A DNA stretch of 64,000 nt from Malonomonas rubra DSM 5091 (GTDB taxonomy: Bacteria > Desulfobacterota > Desulfuromonadia > Desulfuromonadales > Geopsychrobacteraceae), in NCBI RefSeq assembly GCF_900142125.1, contig NZ_FQZT01000001.1:62001-126000 (forward strand), written 5' to 3'. Of this stretch, positions 8,605-19,707 are shown one piece after another; position 1 is the first letter of the stretch, and the number at the start of each line of letters is the position of its first letter. The notes below the pieces were generated by a model. It saw only the letters and a list, made by a program, of their open reading frames with translations. It had not been told where the DNA came from and did no database searches. The translations under genes were made by a program, and so were the position numbers.

Positions 8605-9912
8605 TCAGGATGATTTTTGACGGTTATCGATCACCCGCACGGCTTTACCTTCGCTGCGAGTGATGCTTTTCGGCTCGACCAGGCGAACCTTACAGGTGAC
8701 ACCGAGCAGATCCTTAATATCTTTACGGATCTTGTTTGACAGGTTCTGCAACTCTTTGATCTCGTCGGAGAAGGTCTGCTCGTTGACTTCAACCTGAACT
8801 TCCAAGGTATCAAGATTCCCTTCGCGCTCGACAATCAGCTGGTAATGCGGTTCGACACCTTCAATATTGAACAGCACCGATTCGATCTGGCTCGGAAAGA
8901 CATTGACGCCACGGATAATTAGCATGTCGTCGCTACGGCCGCTCAGACGTTCGATCCGGGCATGAGTCCGCCCACAGATGCACGGTTCCTTGATCAGCCG
9001 GGTAATATCGCGGGTCCGGTAACGGATCAACGGAATCCCTTCCTTGGTGATGGTGGTAATGACCAGCTCGCCCTTCTCTCCGACCGGAAGAACTTCACCT
9101 GTTTCAGGATTGATAATCTCCGGGATGAAGTGATCTTCCCAGATATGCAGGCCGTTCTGCGCCTCGACACATTCAATGCCGACACCGGGCCCGAGGATCT
9201 CCGACAGTCCGTAAATATCGATCGCCTTGATATTAAGCTTTTCCTCGATCTCCTGACGCATTTTCTCGCTCCAGGGTTCGGCGCCGAGGATACCGACCTT
9301 AAGCTTCAGGTTCTTGATGTCGATCCCCTCTTCCGCTGCGACCTCGGCGAGGAATAGGCTGTAGGACGGGGTGCATGTCAGCACGGTGGAGCCGAAATCC
9401 TGCATGATCATCAGCTGCTTTTTGGTGTTGCCACCCGACATCGGGATAACCGATGCACCGACCCGCTCAGCACCGTAGTGTGCACCGAGGCCGCCGGTAA
9501 ACAGGCCATAGCCGTAAGCGTTATGGATCACGTCGCCCTTGTTAGCGCCGGCGGCAACGAAAGAGCGCGCCATCAGCTCGGTCCAGGTCTCGATATCGCG
9601 CCGGGTATAACCGACAACAGTCGGCTTGCCGGTGGTGCCGGACGAAGCGTGAATACGGACAATCTGCTCCAGGGGCACGGCAAACAAACCGTACGGATAG
9701 TTGTCACGCATATCCTGCTTCAGCGTGAACGGCAGCTTCTGCAGATCATCAAGCGATTTGACATCGGCCGGGGTAATGCCCGCCTTTTTAAACGATTCCT
9801 GGTAGAAAGGAACCGTAGCGTAAACACGCTCTACGACCTGTTGCAGTCGCTTGAGTTGTAACGACTCGATCGCTTCACGCGGCAGAGTCTCAAATTCATC
9901 ATTCCATATCAT
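8605..9912 (-). CDS. paaK: Phenylacetate-CoA ligase (first copy)
   Basis: 435 residues with the full ANL-ligase motif set: [17 protein letters not shown] (about residue 94), [11 protein letters not shown] (about 240), [13 protein letters not shown] and [16 protein letters not shown]. It converts phenylacetate-type acids, CoA and ATP to aryl-acetyl-CoA, AMP and PPi in the cytoplasm. It follows iorB by 24 bases and precedes the ACT protein by 16, so the five genes are likely one transcript. The two ligases may differ in aryl specificity (phenyl-, hydroxyphenyl- or indole-acetate); sequence alone does not say which. Confidence 0.94.
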   Translation of the reverse strand: MIWNDEFETLPREAIESLQLKRLQQVVERVYATVPFYQESFKKAGITPADVKSLDDLQKLPFTLKQDMRDNYPYGLFAVPLEQIVRIHASSGTTGKPTVVGYTRRDIETWTELMARSFVAAGANKGDVIHNAYGYGLFTGGLGAHYGAERVGASVIPMSGGNTKKQLMIMQDFGSTVLTCTPSYSLFLAEVAAEEGIDIKNLKLKVGILGAEPWSEKMRQEIEEKLNIKAIDIYGLSEILGPGVGIECVEAQNGLHIWEDHFIPEIINPETGEVLPVGEKGELVITTITKEGIPLIRYRTRDITRLIKEPCICGRTHARIERLSGRSDDMLIIRGVNVFPSQIESVLFNIEGVEPHYQLIVEREGNLDTLEVQVEVNEQTFSDEIKELQNLSNKIRKDIKDLLGVTCKVRLVEPKSITRSEGKAVRVIDNRQKSS

Positions 9913-9936
9913 CAGTGCCTCCTCGAGAGAATCACT

Positions 9937-10515
9937 CTATACGGCGTTGCGGCCGAGCTCAAATGCATTGAGATTGATGTCGAGCAGCTTCGCCGGAACC
10001 ATCTTGTTCAGAGCGTCAATCCAGAGTTGATAGTCGACATCGAGAACTTTCGACAGCGCACCGAGCAGCACCGTATTGACGGTTTTCGGATTGCCCGCTT
10101 CCAGTGCCAGGTCAAGTCCATTGATCACCTTGGTTGCGGGAAACTGCTTACCGATTTCATCAGCCAGATTTTCCGGGTATACCTGCTTGCCAAGAGCAAC
10201 AGACGGAGGTGCAATTTTCAGGTTATTGACGATTACCTGGCCCTCTTTGCGCAGCAGCGGGAGATAACGTTTTGCTTCCAGCAGCTCGAAGCTGAAGAGG
10301 ATATCGACCTCCCCTTCCGGGATGATCGAAGAGTAGACCTTTTCGCCATAGCGCACGTGTGAGGTAACGCTGCCACCACGTTGCGACATGCCGTGGATTT
10401 CGTTCTTTTTGACATCCATCCCGGCCATCATCATGACCTCGGAAAGAACCTCACTAGCGAGCAGAATTCCCTGTCCACCAACACCTGCCAGCAGAATATT
10501 TTTCACATCACTCAT
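9937..10515 (-). CDS. iorB: Indolepyruvate:ferredoxin oxidoreductase, beta subunit
   Basis: 192 residues of the POR gamma-type domain: LLAGVGGQGILLASEVL (residues 8-24) and HGMSQRGGSVTSHVRYG are the characteristic motifs. With IorA it oxidatively decarboxylates aryl pyruvates (from transamination of Trp, Phe, Tyr) to aryl-acetyl-CoA, reducing ferredoxin. Its ATG lies directly after the iorA stop, indicating coupled translation. Length is typical for the family. Confidence 0.93.
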   Translation of the reverse strand: MSDVKNILLAGVGGQGILLASEVLSEVMMMAGMDVKKNEIHGMSQRGGSVTSHVRYGEKVYSSIIPEGEVDILFSFELLEAKRYLPLLRKEGQVIVNNLKIAPPSVALGKQVYPENLADEIGKQFPATKVINGLDLALEAGNPKTVNTVLLGALSKVLDVDYQLWIDALNKMVPAKLLDINLNAFELGRNAV

Positions 10516-10517
10516 AA

Positions 10518-12269
10518 TTATTCACCATACTCAATAAAAGCATCGAAACCGCAGGTCTGCTGGCATACCTTACAACCGACACAGATGATCTTGTCGATGT
10601 TCGACTTCTTGTTTTCTTCATCCCAGGTAATCGCCGGGCAACCGAGTCGCAGGCAAGCTTTGCAACCGGTACACTTATCGTGATCGACATACAGCGGCAT
10701 CCGCTTGTCCATGTTGTCACGCGGCACCAGCATACAAGGGCGGCTGGTGATAATGACCGAGGTCTCCGGACGAGCCATTTCTTCACGGATAATCTTGCGG
10801 GTCAGCTTGATATTGTAGGGATCGATCACCTTGACATGCTCAACGCCAACAGCACGGCAAAGCTGCTCCATATCGACCCGGTAGGTCTCCTGCTCATTGA
10901 GCATATAGCCGGAGGTCGGGTTTTCCTGACGTCCAGTCATCGCGGTGATACGGTTATCGAGGATAATAACGGTTGAAGCGGACTGATTGTAAACCATGTC
11001 CATCAGGCCGTTGATACCGGTGTGCAGAAAGGTCGAATCACCGATGACGGCAACAACTTTACGCTGCTCTTCTTCGGAAATAACTTTGCTGATACCGGTT
11101 GCATTACCGATACTCGCTCCCATACAGACACAAGTATCCATCGCTGACAACGGCGGCAGAAAGCCGAGAGTGTAACAGCCGATATCGCCTGTGACATAAG
11201 CCTTGGCGCGGTTCAACTCCATGAAAACACCGCGATGCGGGCAGCCAGGGCACATGTTCGGGGGACGCGGTGGCAGTTCAGGAGAGTTGTCCTCAGTCGG
11301 CACATCTTTGCCGAACAGGGCCTTCTGTACCCGACCCGGAGTCAACTCGCCGCAGATCGGCAGCTTGTCTTTACCGACGACGTTAATCCCCATCGCCCTG
11401 ACCTGCTCTTCAATATAGGGGTCGAGCTCTTCGACGACATAAAGCGTCTCATAGTTGGCAGCAAAGTCGCGGATCAACTGTTTCGGCAGCGGGTAAACCA
11501 GGCCGATTTTGAGCACATCCGCGTCCGGCATGGCTTCCTTGACGTATTGGTACGCGACACCGGCAGTGATCACACCAACCTTGCCCGCGCCTTTTTCGAT
11601 ACGGTTGAACGGCTGCGTGCAGGACCACTCTTCCATGTCGATCAAGCGCTGCTCGACATCGTAGTGACGTTTGCGGGCATTGCCCGGCAGCATAACCAGT
11701 TTGGCAGCGTTGCGCTCAAGACTCGGAGTCGGCAAATCTGTCCTGCGTTCACCCAGGGTGACAATCGACTTGGAGTGGGAAATTCGTGTCGTGCTGCGCA
11801 GAAACATGGGGGTATCGAACTTCTCGCCGGCATCGAACGCCAACTTGGTAAAATCGAGCGCTTCCTGGCTGTCAGCCGGTTCGAACATCGGCACTTTGGC
11901 AAACTTGGCGTAGTTGCGGCTGTCCTGCTCATTCTGTGATGAGTGCAGTTCCGGGTCATCGGCCACAACCAGCACCAGGCCACCACGAACACCGGTATAA
12001 GACAGAGTGAACAGCGGATCAGCAGCGACGTTGACACCAACATGCTTCATAGTCACCAGCGAACGAGCGCCGCCAAAGCAGGCTCCGATGCCAACTTCCA
12101 GCGCCACTTTTTCGTTCGGTGCCCAGGAGGCGTCAATCTCTTTATATTGGGTCGTATTTTCCAGGATTTCGGTACTGGGAGTACCGGGATAGGCAGAAGC
12201 AACTAATACGCCTGCTTCATACGCACCTCGAGCGATGGCTTCATTGCCAGAGAGAATAACTTTCTGCAT
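10518..12269 (-). CDS. iorA: Indolepyruvate:ferredoxin oxidoreductase, alpha subunit
   Basis: 583 residues. The N-terminal half is the pyrimidine-binding domain (GNEAIARGAYEAGVLVASAYPGTPSTEI), the middle carries the thiamine diphosphate motif (GDIGCYTLGFLPPL, then GDSTFLHTGINGLMD), and the C-terminus has two ferredoxin cysteine clusters, CTGCKACLRLGC and CVGCKVCQQTC, for electron transfer. Head of the ior-paaK cluster; the 76-base gap upstream to the Ppx gene must hold its promoter, but I cannot single it out. An anaerobic peptide or aromatic amino-acid catabolic role follows from the family. Confidence 0.95.
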   Translation of the reverse strand: MQKVILSGNEAIARGAYEAGVLVASAYPGTPSTEILENTTQYKEIDASWAPNEKVALEVGIGACFGGARSLVTMKHVGVNVAADPLFTLSYTGVRGGLVLVVADDPELHSSQNEQDSRNYAKFAKVPMFEPADSQEALDFTKLAFDAGEKFDTPMFLRSTTRISHSKSIVTLGERRTDLPTPSLERNAAKLVMLPGNARKRHYDVEQRLIDMEEWSCTQPFNRIEKGAGKVGVITAGVAYQYVKEAMPDADVLKIGLVYPLPKQLIRDFAANYETLYVVEELDPYIEEQVRAMGINVVGKDKLPICGELTPGRVQKALFGKDVPTEDNSPELPPRPPNMCPGCPHRGVFMELNRAKAYVTGDIGCYTLGFLPPLSAMDTCVCMGASIGNATGISKVISEEEQRKVVAVIGDSTFLHTGINGLMDMVYNQSASTVIILDNRITAMTGRQENPTSGYMLNEQETYRVDMEQLCRAVGVEHVKVIDPYNIKLTRKIIREEMARPETSVIITSRPCMLVPRDNMDKRMPLYVDHDKCTGCKACLRLGCPAITWDEENKKSNIDKIICVGCKVCQQTCGFDAFIEYGE

Positions 12270-12345
12270 AACAGTCCTTGTGAATTTAATGACTTGAAAT
12301 ATCGGTAAAGCGAAGCCCGAATAATAGGCAATTGGATAGGTTCTG

Positions 12346-13266
12346 TCAATCAGATCGGTCGGCGCAGAAATCGAGGAGAAGACCTTCCAGTAAACCGGAA
12401 TCAGCGACCCGAATCGATTGCTGTTTTAGGTACTGGCAAAGAGCGATAATCATCTCTAACCCAGGCATGATCACGTCACCCCTTCCCGGCTCGAAACCGG
12501 GGAGTTGCTCGCGCTCGGCAATGCTCATTCCATCCAGCCGATCCTGTGTCGCCAACAGCCAATCAAGGTTAAGCTGATGATTATTGATGCGACTGCGATC
12601 GTATTCAGACATTTTCAGGTCAAGTGCTGCGAGGGTGGTGAAAGTCCCAGCCGTGCCGATCAATTGAACTCCAGCGAGTTGCAAAGGAGAAACACCAGAG
12701 CGCAGCATATCGGTGGAGAACTTCACCACCAAATTTTTGACATGTTGCCGTCTCGACTCTGCATGGGGCATCTCTTCGCTAAGCTGGACAACCCCGACAG
12801 GATAACTGCACGAATGCACAACCTCATGCCAATCCTGAAAAACAAGCTCGGTGCTCCCGCCACCTATATCAACAATCAGGGCCGTCTGAGGAGTCGGCTT
12901 TAACACAGACAACACACCAGTAGCACTGAGTCGTGCCTCTTCATCGCCGCTGATAATCTCGAGAGGGAGGCGGGTTTTCATTTTAACCAGGTTGACCAAG
13001 TGCTGACCGTTTTCAGCACGCCGTAAAGCTGCTGTACCGACAGCACGTATCTTTTCTACTCCGTAATCTGCTGCGATCCGGGCAAATTCAGAAACAACGG
13101 CAAGAGTTCGATCGATACTTTCTCGTGCCAGCCCAATTTCAGGCTGATAACCACCGGCAAGACGAGTGATCTGATGTTGATATAATCTCGGCTGCAGCCC
13201 ATTCTGCTTGCATTCACCAATCAGCATTCGGACGGTGTTGCTGCCGATATCAATAGCTGCGTACAT
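12346..13266 (-). CDS. Ppx/GppA phosphatase family protein (exopolyphosphatase / pppGpp phosphohydrolase)
   Basis: 306 residues from the ATG at 13266, which opens with MYAAIDIGSNTVRMLIGE, the ASKHA phosphate-1 motif; the phosphate-2 motif is ALIVDIGGGSTELVF (about residue 125). A longer frame exists upstream, but this start has GGAG at a suitable distance and lies one base after the stop of the Na/Pi cotransporter, implying coupling. The single-domain length fits the short Ppx/GppA branch without an HD domain. Pairing with phosphate uptake suggests a role in phosphate or polyphosphate balance. Confidence 0.9.
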   Translation of the reverse strand: MYAAIDIGSNTVRMLIGECKQNGLQPRLYQHQITRLAGGYQPEIGLARESIDRTLAVVSEFARIAADYGVEKIRAVGTAALRRAENGQHLVNLVKMKTRLPLEIISGDEEARLSATGVLSVLKPTPQTALIVDIGGGSTELVFQDWHEVVHSCSYPVGVVQLSEEMPHAESRRQHVKNLVVKFSTDMLRSGVSPLQLAGVQLIGTAGTFTTLAALDLKMSEYDRSRINNHQLNLDWLLATQDRLDGMSIAEREQLPGFEPGRGDVIMPGLEMIIALCQYLKQQSIRVADSGLLEGLLLDFCADRSD

Positions 13267-13267
13267 C

Positions 13268-14956
13268 TTATCTTTCTCCGATGACCGCTTCGGAAACTTT
13301 ATAGGTATGGTCGCCGATTTTTTCGAAATTATGCAGCATATCGATAAAAAGCAAACCGGGTTGTACCGCACACTCACCGGTATTCAATCGTGCTATATGT
13401 TTCAGTCGCATTCTGTTTTCCATTTCGTCGATGCAGTCTTCAAATTCGATCGCCTCAACCGCAATCGTTGTATCCCCCGTTTCCATCGCCTCGACGACAA
13501 ACCGAAGGAAATCCATTGTTTTCTCGCCAATGATGGAAATTTCATTCTCGCCTATATCTGAGAATATGATTTTCGCTTCGATTTTTTTCTGCCCAAGTTG
13601 CCACAAGTTCTCACAATGGTCGCCAATCCGTTCCAAGTCGTTGACGATATGCAGCAAGTTACCGATTGAGGCGGACGTCTGTGAAGATATGGAGCGCTGA
13701 GACAGTTGAACCAGAAAATTGGTGATTTCTCTTTGCAGCATATCGACCAGTTCTTCCCGCCGCTCCAGTTCACTGATCCTCTTGGTATCCTCATCCTCAA
13801 GAAAATAATTTGTTTCCTGCAGCATCTCCAGGGCGACAACCGCCATTCGTTGTGCTTCCCGCCGTGCCTGCCCGATCGCGATCGGCGGCGTATTTAAAAT
13901 CCGGTTGTCGATATACTTGACCTGCATACTTTCTGAGACATCTTTCCCGCGGATAGCGATGGTTGAGATTTTGGCCAAGATACCGACAAAGGGTAAAAAT
14001 AATAGGACATTGATAATGTTGAACAGGGTATGAGCGTTGGCAATATGCCGTGCTATATATGGTTTGTCACCGATCGCGGCAGAGAGACTTTCTGCCTGCG
14101 CTTGAGTCTGGATAACAAAGTCAGCATCTCCAGGAGTGAGAAAAGCGACCAGCTTCAGATAGAAGGTCAGAAGTAGCAAAACAAGCACAGTGCCGACAAC
14201 ATTGAACAGGAAATGCGCAAAAGCAGTCCGCCGAGCGGCCAAATTTGCACCGATCGCAGAGATGTTCGCAGTAATCGTGGTGCCAATATTTTCACCAAGC
14301 ACCAAAGCAACACTGGTTTCGAAGTTAATCAACCCCACTGTTGCCATGGCCAGTGTCACGCCAACAGTTGCCGCACTACTCTGGACGACAAGAGTCAACA
14401 AGGCCCCGATCAAAACAGCCACCAGCTTATATTGACCGACAAAAACAAGCAGTTGTCTGAAGTCTTCACTCGATTTCAGCGGCTCAAATCCTTGTTTCAT
14501 CGTGGCCAGGCCAAACAGTAGCAGTCCAAAACCAAGGATGATTTCACCAGCATAAACATGCTTTTTCATCCTGCTGAATAACTTGAATGCAGCCCCGAGG
14601 GCAATCAACGGCAAAGCGAATTGCGTGATATTGAAGGCAATCAACTGCGCCGTAACCGTTGTCCCGATATTCGCCCCGAGAATCACGCCGATCGCTTGAA
14701 CCAGTGACAGCAAACCGGCATTGACAAAACTGACGGTCATAACGGTCGTTGCGGTCGATGATTGAAGGATCGCCGTTACGGCCATACCAACAAAAGTTCC
14801 TGCAAGACGATTATTTGTCAGGGCTGAGAAAATTCTCCGGATTTTTTCCCCGGCAACCTTGTGCAGCCCTTCCGACATGGTTTTCATGCCGAAAAGGAAC
14901 AATCCGAGGCCCCCAAGTAAACCGAATAAAAATTGCTGGCTTATAAACACGGACAT
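13268..14956 (-). CDS. Na/Pi cotransporter II-related protein with PhoU domain
   Basis: 562 residues. The N-terminal ~330 residues hold about eight membrane segments and the two inverted repeats of the NptA/YjbB family (AVTAILQSSTATTVMTVSFV and LTLVVQSSAATVGVTLAMA, each with QSSxAT). The C-terminal ~200 residues are helical PhoU-like (LHIVNDLERIGDHCENL and MLHNFEKIGDHTYKVSEAV with ExxxD-type metal signatures). It likely moves phosphate with sodium under PhoU control. It is translationally coupled to the downstream Ppx/GppA gene. Confidence 0.92.
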   Translation of the reverse strand: MSVFISQQFLFGLLGGLGLFLFGMKTMSEGLHKVAGEKIRRIFSALTNNRLAGTFVGMAVTAILQSSTATTVMTVSFVNAGLLSLVQAIGVILGANIGTTVTAQLIAFNITQFALPLIALGAAFKLFSRMKKHVYAGEIILGFGLLLFGLATMKQGFEPLKSSEDFRQLLVFVGQYKLVAVLIGALLTLVVQSSAATVGVTLAMATVGLINFETSVALVLGENIGTTITANISAIGANLAARRTAFAHFLFNVVGTVLVLLLLTFYLKLVAFLTPGDADFVIQTQAQAESLSAAIGDKPYIARHIANAHTLFNIINVLLFLPFVGILAKISTIAIRGKDVSESMQVKYIDNRILNTPPIAIGQARREAQRMAVVALEMLQETNYFLEDEDTKRISELERREELVDMLQREITNFLVQLSQRSISSQTSASIGNLLHIVNDLERIGDHCENLWQLGQKKIEAKIIFSDIGENEISIIGEKTMDFLRFVVEAMETGDTTIAVEAIEFEDCIDEMENRMRLKHIARLNTGECAVQPGLLFIDMLHNFEKIGDHTYKVSEAVIGER

Positions 14957-14997
14957 TTATGAATCTCTTTCCTGGAAAATCCCAGAGTATTGAATTC

Positions 14998-15030
14998 AAA
15001 AAAGCGGTAGATATATTTTAATCTACCGCT
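14998..15030 (-). terminator. Rho-independent terminator after the cyclic-nucleotide-binding gene
   Basis: 10-bp perfect stem AGCGGTAGAT/ATCTACCGCT with an 8-base AT loop, followed on the minus strand by six T residues. It separates the 15.1-17.8 kb genes from the phosphate pair downstream. Confidence 0.85.
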
Positions 15031-15094
15031 CAAACAAACGCTCAAAAAATTTTTAGTGCACATTTTTCTCAAAGAATCGTGAATAAGGCAGCTG

Positions 15095-15577
15095 CTATGC
15101 AGATTTATTCCTTTTCAAACTGGCCAGCAGCATAGCCCGGTAATCCTTCTGCGAATTCCGTATCCGCTCACTGAAGATACGTACGATATTCAAGGCTAAC
15201 TTCAGGCAAAGTGACGCATTTTTACTTGCGAGCGCATCGAAAGTCTTGCGGTTCAAACCATAGAGGATGGCATCTTCAGCAATACGCGCCGTTGCCGATC
15301 TGCTGCCACCATCGAGCACGGCCATCTCACCGAAAATATCATCGGGGCCAAGAACAATCAAAACCTGTTCATCCCCTTCGGCCAGCATGCGTGAAATTTG
15401 TACTGTACCCTGCTTTATAAGGTAGAGCGATTCCCCCGGCATGTTCTCGATGAAAATGGTTTTACCTTCCTCGACCTTCTTCATCGTAAAGAGCTGCTGC
15501 AACTTATTAACTTCGTCTGACGACATGTCGTTGAAAAGAGGGCTGTCATGGAGGCCACTAAAATCGACTTGACTCAT
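15095..15577 (-). CDS. Cyclic-nucleotide-binding (CNB) domain protein without HTH
   Basis: 160 residues forming one cNMP-binding jelly roll: LFNDMSSDEVNKL at the N-terminus, then GESLYLIKQGTVQISR and the phosphate-binding cassette DIFGEMAVLDGGSRSATA (about residues 87-104). The canonical cassette ends RSATA with an arginine as here. After the barrel there is only a short helix and no winged HTH, so it is not a Crp-type regulator by itself. AGGAG precedes the ATG at 15577. Such stand-alone proteins may act as protein-protein regulators; target unknown. Confidence 0.85.
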   Translation of the reverse strand: MSQVDFSGLHDSPLFNDMSSDEVNKLQQLFTMKKVEEGKTIFIENMPGESLYLIKQGTVQISRMLAEGDEQVLIVLGPDDIFGEMAVLDGGSRSATARIAEDAILYGLNRKTFDALASKNASLCLKLALNIVRIFSERIRNSQKDYRAMLLASLKRNKSA

Positions 15578-15619
15578 ATCACCATCTCCTAAAAGACCAA
15601 ACTCGAAAAAACAGGTTCA

Positions 15620-16123
15620 TCAACGATAAGCGGCAACATAGTTCAGGTAATTTTCTGCCGACTGCTTCAAACCCGCAATTTCTTCAGCTGTCAATTCACG
15701 CTTAAAGCGTGCTGGTGAACCGGCAAACAGGGTCCCGGATCGGACAAGGGTTCCGGGAGTGACCAAGGCACCCGCCGCCACCATGGCATCGTCTTCTACG
15801 ACAGCGGCATCCATTATTACTGCGCCCATCCCGATCAAACAACGATCGCCGATACGGCACCCGTGCAGGGTAACATTGTGGCCAACAGTGACATCGTCAC
15901 CAACCCAGGTCGGATTTTTTTTATGGGTAACGTGAACAACACTGCCATCCTGAATATTGCTCCGTTTGCCGATACGGATAAAATTAACATCACCACGTAC
16001 CACTACATTAAACCACAAACTCGATTGTTCGCCGATATGAACATCACCAATTACCTCTGCCGAATCGACGAGAAAAACATCGTTGCCGAGTTGTGGCGTT
16101 ATTCCCTTAAACGGATGGAGCAT
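15620..16123 (-). CDS. Gamma carbonic anhydrase family protein (YrdA-like)
   Basis: 167 residues with the left-handed beta-helix hexapeptide pattern (VIGDVHIGEQSSLWFNVVVR, IGDRCLIGMGAVIMDAAVV). The metal-binding histidines of the family are visible as HVTH near residue 66 and GHNVTLHGC near residue 84. Family members are trimers that bind zinc or iron at subunit interfaces; some hydrate CO2, others lack activity. It lies between the CNB gene and ihfB with its own start; no operon partner explains its job. Confidence 0.9.
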   Translation of the reverse strand: MLHPFKGITPQLGNDVFLVDSAEVIGDVHIGEQSSLWFNVVVRGDVNFIRIGKRSNIQDGSVVHVTHKKNPTWVGDDVTVGHNVTLHGCRIGDRCLIGMGAVIMDAAVVEDDAMVAAGALVTPGTLVRSGTLFAGSPARFKRELTAEEIAGLKQSAENYLNYVAAYR

Positions 16124-16152
16124 TATTTATTCACCTTATAAAAAACGGACAC

Positions 16153-16187
16153 AAAAAAACCACTCACAGGATTCCGCAAGTGGCTTT
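16153..16187 (-). terminator. Rho-independent terminator after ihfB
   Basis: On the minus strand a ten-pair stem (CCACTTGCGG with CTGTGAGTGG, three G-T pairs, loop AATC) is followed by seven T residues. It lies between ihfB and the gamma carbonic anhydrase. Confidence 0.8.
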
Positions 16188-16209
16188 TCAAATTAATCAG
16201 ATCGATCGT

Positions 16210-16485
16210 TCAACTATCGACTCTTTCACGCAACTCTTTTCCAACCTTAAAGAACGGCAGCATCTTTTCTTTGACTTCAATCACCTCACCAGTTTTAGGA
16301 TTTCGCCCCATGTAGGCTTTATAGTCTTTCACCATAAAACTGCCAAAGCCACGAATTTCAATGCGGTCTTTATCGATTAACGCCTGAGACATGGAATCAA
16401 ATATCAGATTGACGATCTGCTCAGACTTCTTATAGGTCAGGTTCTTTTTAATCGACAGTGCTTCAACCAGTTCTGACTTGTTCAT
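16210..16485 (-). CDS. ihfB: Integration host factor, beta subunit type (HU/IHF family)
   Basis: 91 residues, the standard size. The sequence MNKSELVEAL at the N-terminus, RIEIRGFGSF at about 42 and GRNPKTGEVIEV at about 60 (the DNA-intercalating arm, proline present) match IHF-beta more closely than HU. It bends DNA in replication, recombination and sigma-54 transcription. It has its own promoter and terminator, so it is monocistronic. Confidence 0.9.
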   Translation of the reverse strand: MNKSELVEALSIKKNLTYKKSEQIVNLIFDSMSQALIDKDRIEIRGFGSFMVKDYKAYMGRNPKTGEVIEVKEKMLPFFKVGKELRERVDS

Positions 16486-16537
16486 AGTGCCCCCAAAAGG
16501 TGGAAATGACTCGCAGAATTTCGACTTATTGTTGAAG

Positions 16538-16565
16538 ACTATACAATATGATCAGTGCGTGTCAA
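16538..16565 (-). promoter_or_regulatory. Sigma-70 promoter for ihfB
   Basis: On the minus strand TTGACA (16560-16565) and TATAGT (16538-16543) are 16 bases apart, 53 bases upstream of the ihfB start codon. Confidence 0.75.
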
Positions 16566-16615
16566 CAAGAGTGGCAAAAAATTCAAGCAGTTGGCCACTT
16601 TTCCTTACATTTTTC

Positions 16616-17182
16616 TTAAATTATCGTAAAGGGGGAAAGAGTCCAGATAACCTTGGCATCGCTATCACCAACATTGTCCCAGCGGTGAGGTAGATGAGAT
16701 TTAAAACAAAGGCTATCCCCCGCCTCAAGATTATAAACCTCATCGACAATGGTCATACGCAGCTTGCCTTCAAGCAGATAAATCAGCTCATCACCGGGAT
16801 GATACATGTTTTGTTGACCGCTGCTACCGCCCTTTTGCACCGTACAATAGAAGGACATGAATTGAGGATCACGCAGACCAGAAGTGAAGGACTCGGTGTG
16901 CATATTATATTCATCGTCATAAACGGTTTTGTCGCGTTCGCCCGGCCTTGTGTGGACAACTTCATGCGAGGTGGAAACATCTTCGACAAAGTAATTGATG
17001 CTTTTATCGAAAACAGTCGCCAATCGCATGAGAATTTCTACAGATGGAATCGTCAGGCCACGCTCAATTCTGGAAATCATATTTGAAGACACCTGAGATT
17101 TTTCTGCCAGGATCTGAATGGTCATATCCTGCTTCAAGCGGATTTCCTTTAATTTTTTGCCAACAATCTTTTTTACTTGCAT
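16616..17182 (-). CDS. XRE-family regulator with C-terminal cupin (copy A)
   Basis: 188 residues: an HTH_3 domain (residues about 8-62, core VSSNMISRIERGLTIPSVEI) joined to a cupin_2 barrel (about 105-185, HPGDELIYLLEGKLRM and HRWDNVGD). Cupin-XRE proteins sense small carboxylates or amino-acid derivatives and regulate nearby metabolic genes. It lies 37 bases after the closely similar copy B, so the pair is a tandem duplication. An AGAGG site precedes the ATG. Confidence 0.92.
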   Translation of the reverse strand: MQVKKIVGKKLKEIRLKQDMTIQILAEKSQVSSNMISRIERGLTIPSVEILMRLATVFDKSINYFVEDVSTSHEVVHTRPGERDKTVYDDEYNMHTESFTSGLRDPQFMSFYCTVQKGGSSGQQNMYHPGDELIYLLEGKLRMTIVDEVYNLEAGDSLCFKSHLPHRWDNVGDSDAKVIWTLSPFTII

Positions 17183-17219
17183 TGCAACCTCTAATAAAAA
17201 GTCTTTCTATATTATTAAA

Positions 17220-17780
17220 TCACACATTTGGTGGAGGAGAAACTACCCAAAGAATTTTAGCCTGCAAATTACTGCGATTACGCCAACTATGGGGGATTGA
17301 GGCCTTAAAACCGATAGAATCACCTTTGTCGAGGATATATGTGTCGCCATCAATCTGGAATTCGAGACAGCCTTCGATCACCATGGCGAATTCTTCGCCC
17401 GTGTGGACCATCCCTCCCTCACCACTATCACAGTGCGGCTCAAGAGTATCAACGAACACGGAAAATCCAGGATCCCGCAGGCCCTGGGTCAAGCTGTTGA
17501 TCTGATGCTTGTCTTCAAAAAAGAAAATAGGCTCTCCCTGCTCAGCGGGGGTATAGACAACGGTACTGCCTTTTTCCGCCTCTTCAACAAAGTAACTGAT
17601 GCTCAACCCGAGAGCATCTGCCAACTTCATCAGGATCTCAACTGAAGGCGTTGTCAAACCGCGTTCGATTCGTGAAATCATGTTTGACGAAACCTTTGAC
17701 ATTTCAGCAAGTTCTTGAATCGTTTTATCCCTCTTCAAGCGTGAAGATTTTAGCTTTCTACCAATTAATTTCTTGACCAT
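17220..17780 (-). CDS. XRE-family regulator with C-terminal cupin (copy B)
   Basis: 186 residues from the ATG at 17780 (MVKKLIGRKLKSS); GAGGTG stands 8-9 bases before it, whereas the longer frame has no such site. HTH core VSSNMISRIERGLTTPSVEI is nearly identical to copy A, and the cupin (HTGEEFAMVIEGCLEF, PHSWRNRSN) is clearly diverged, suggesting the two bind similar DNA but different ligands. Both genes read on the minus strand away from bioB. Confidence 0.92.
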   Translation of the reverse strand: MVKKLIGRKLKSSRLKRDKTIQELAEMSKVSSNMISRIERGLTTPSVEILMKLADALGLSISYFVEEAEKGSTVVYTPAEQGEPIFFFEDKHQINSLTQGLRDPGFSVFVDTLEPHCDSGEGGMVHTGEEFAMVIEGCLEFQIDGDTYILDKGDSIGFKASIPHSWRNRSNLQAKILWVVSPPPNV

Positions 17781-17914
17781 CACAGAAACACCTCTATTGA
17801 ATTTTAAAATCACGTTTTATCATTCTGATTACGTCAAGTCAATACTATATGAGATAGAACAAGCACCAAATGGTAGCAGCTCCTAAACTCCCTTTATTTC
17901 AATATAGTTATCAA

Positions 17915-17946
17915 TTGTAAACCAGACCAACAACTAGAGTTGACAA
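17915..17946 (+). promoter_or_regulatory. BirA-type biotin operator upstream of bioB
   Basis: TTGTAAACC (17915-17923), 14 bases, then AGTTGACAA (17938-17946). This follows the BirA operator pattern TTGTAAACC-N14-16-GGTTTACAA with two mismatches in the right half. It lies 50 bases before the bioB start. The same architecture with the same 14-base spacer occurs before bioW. Confidence 0.75.
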
Positions 17947-17995
17947 GAAATGCCGACAAAAGCTAACCTGCGCAAAATCTGTGAAAGGAATTTCA

Positions 17996-19703
<1,708 letters not shown>

Positions 19704-19707
19704 TTGC

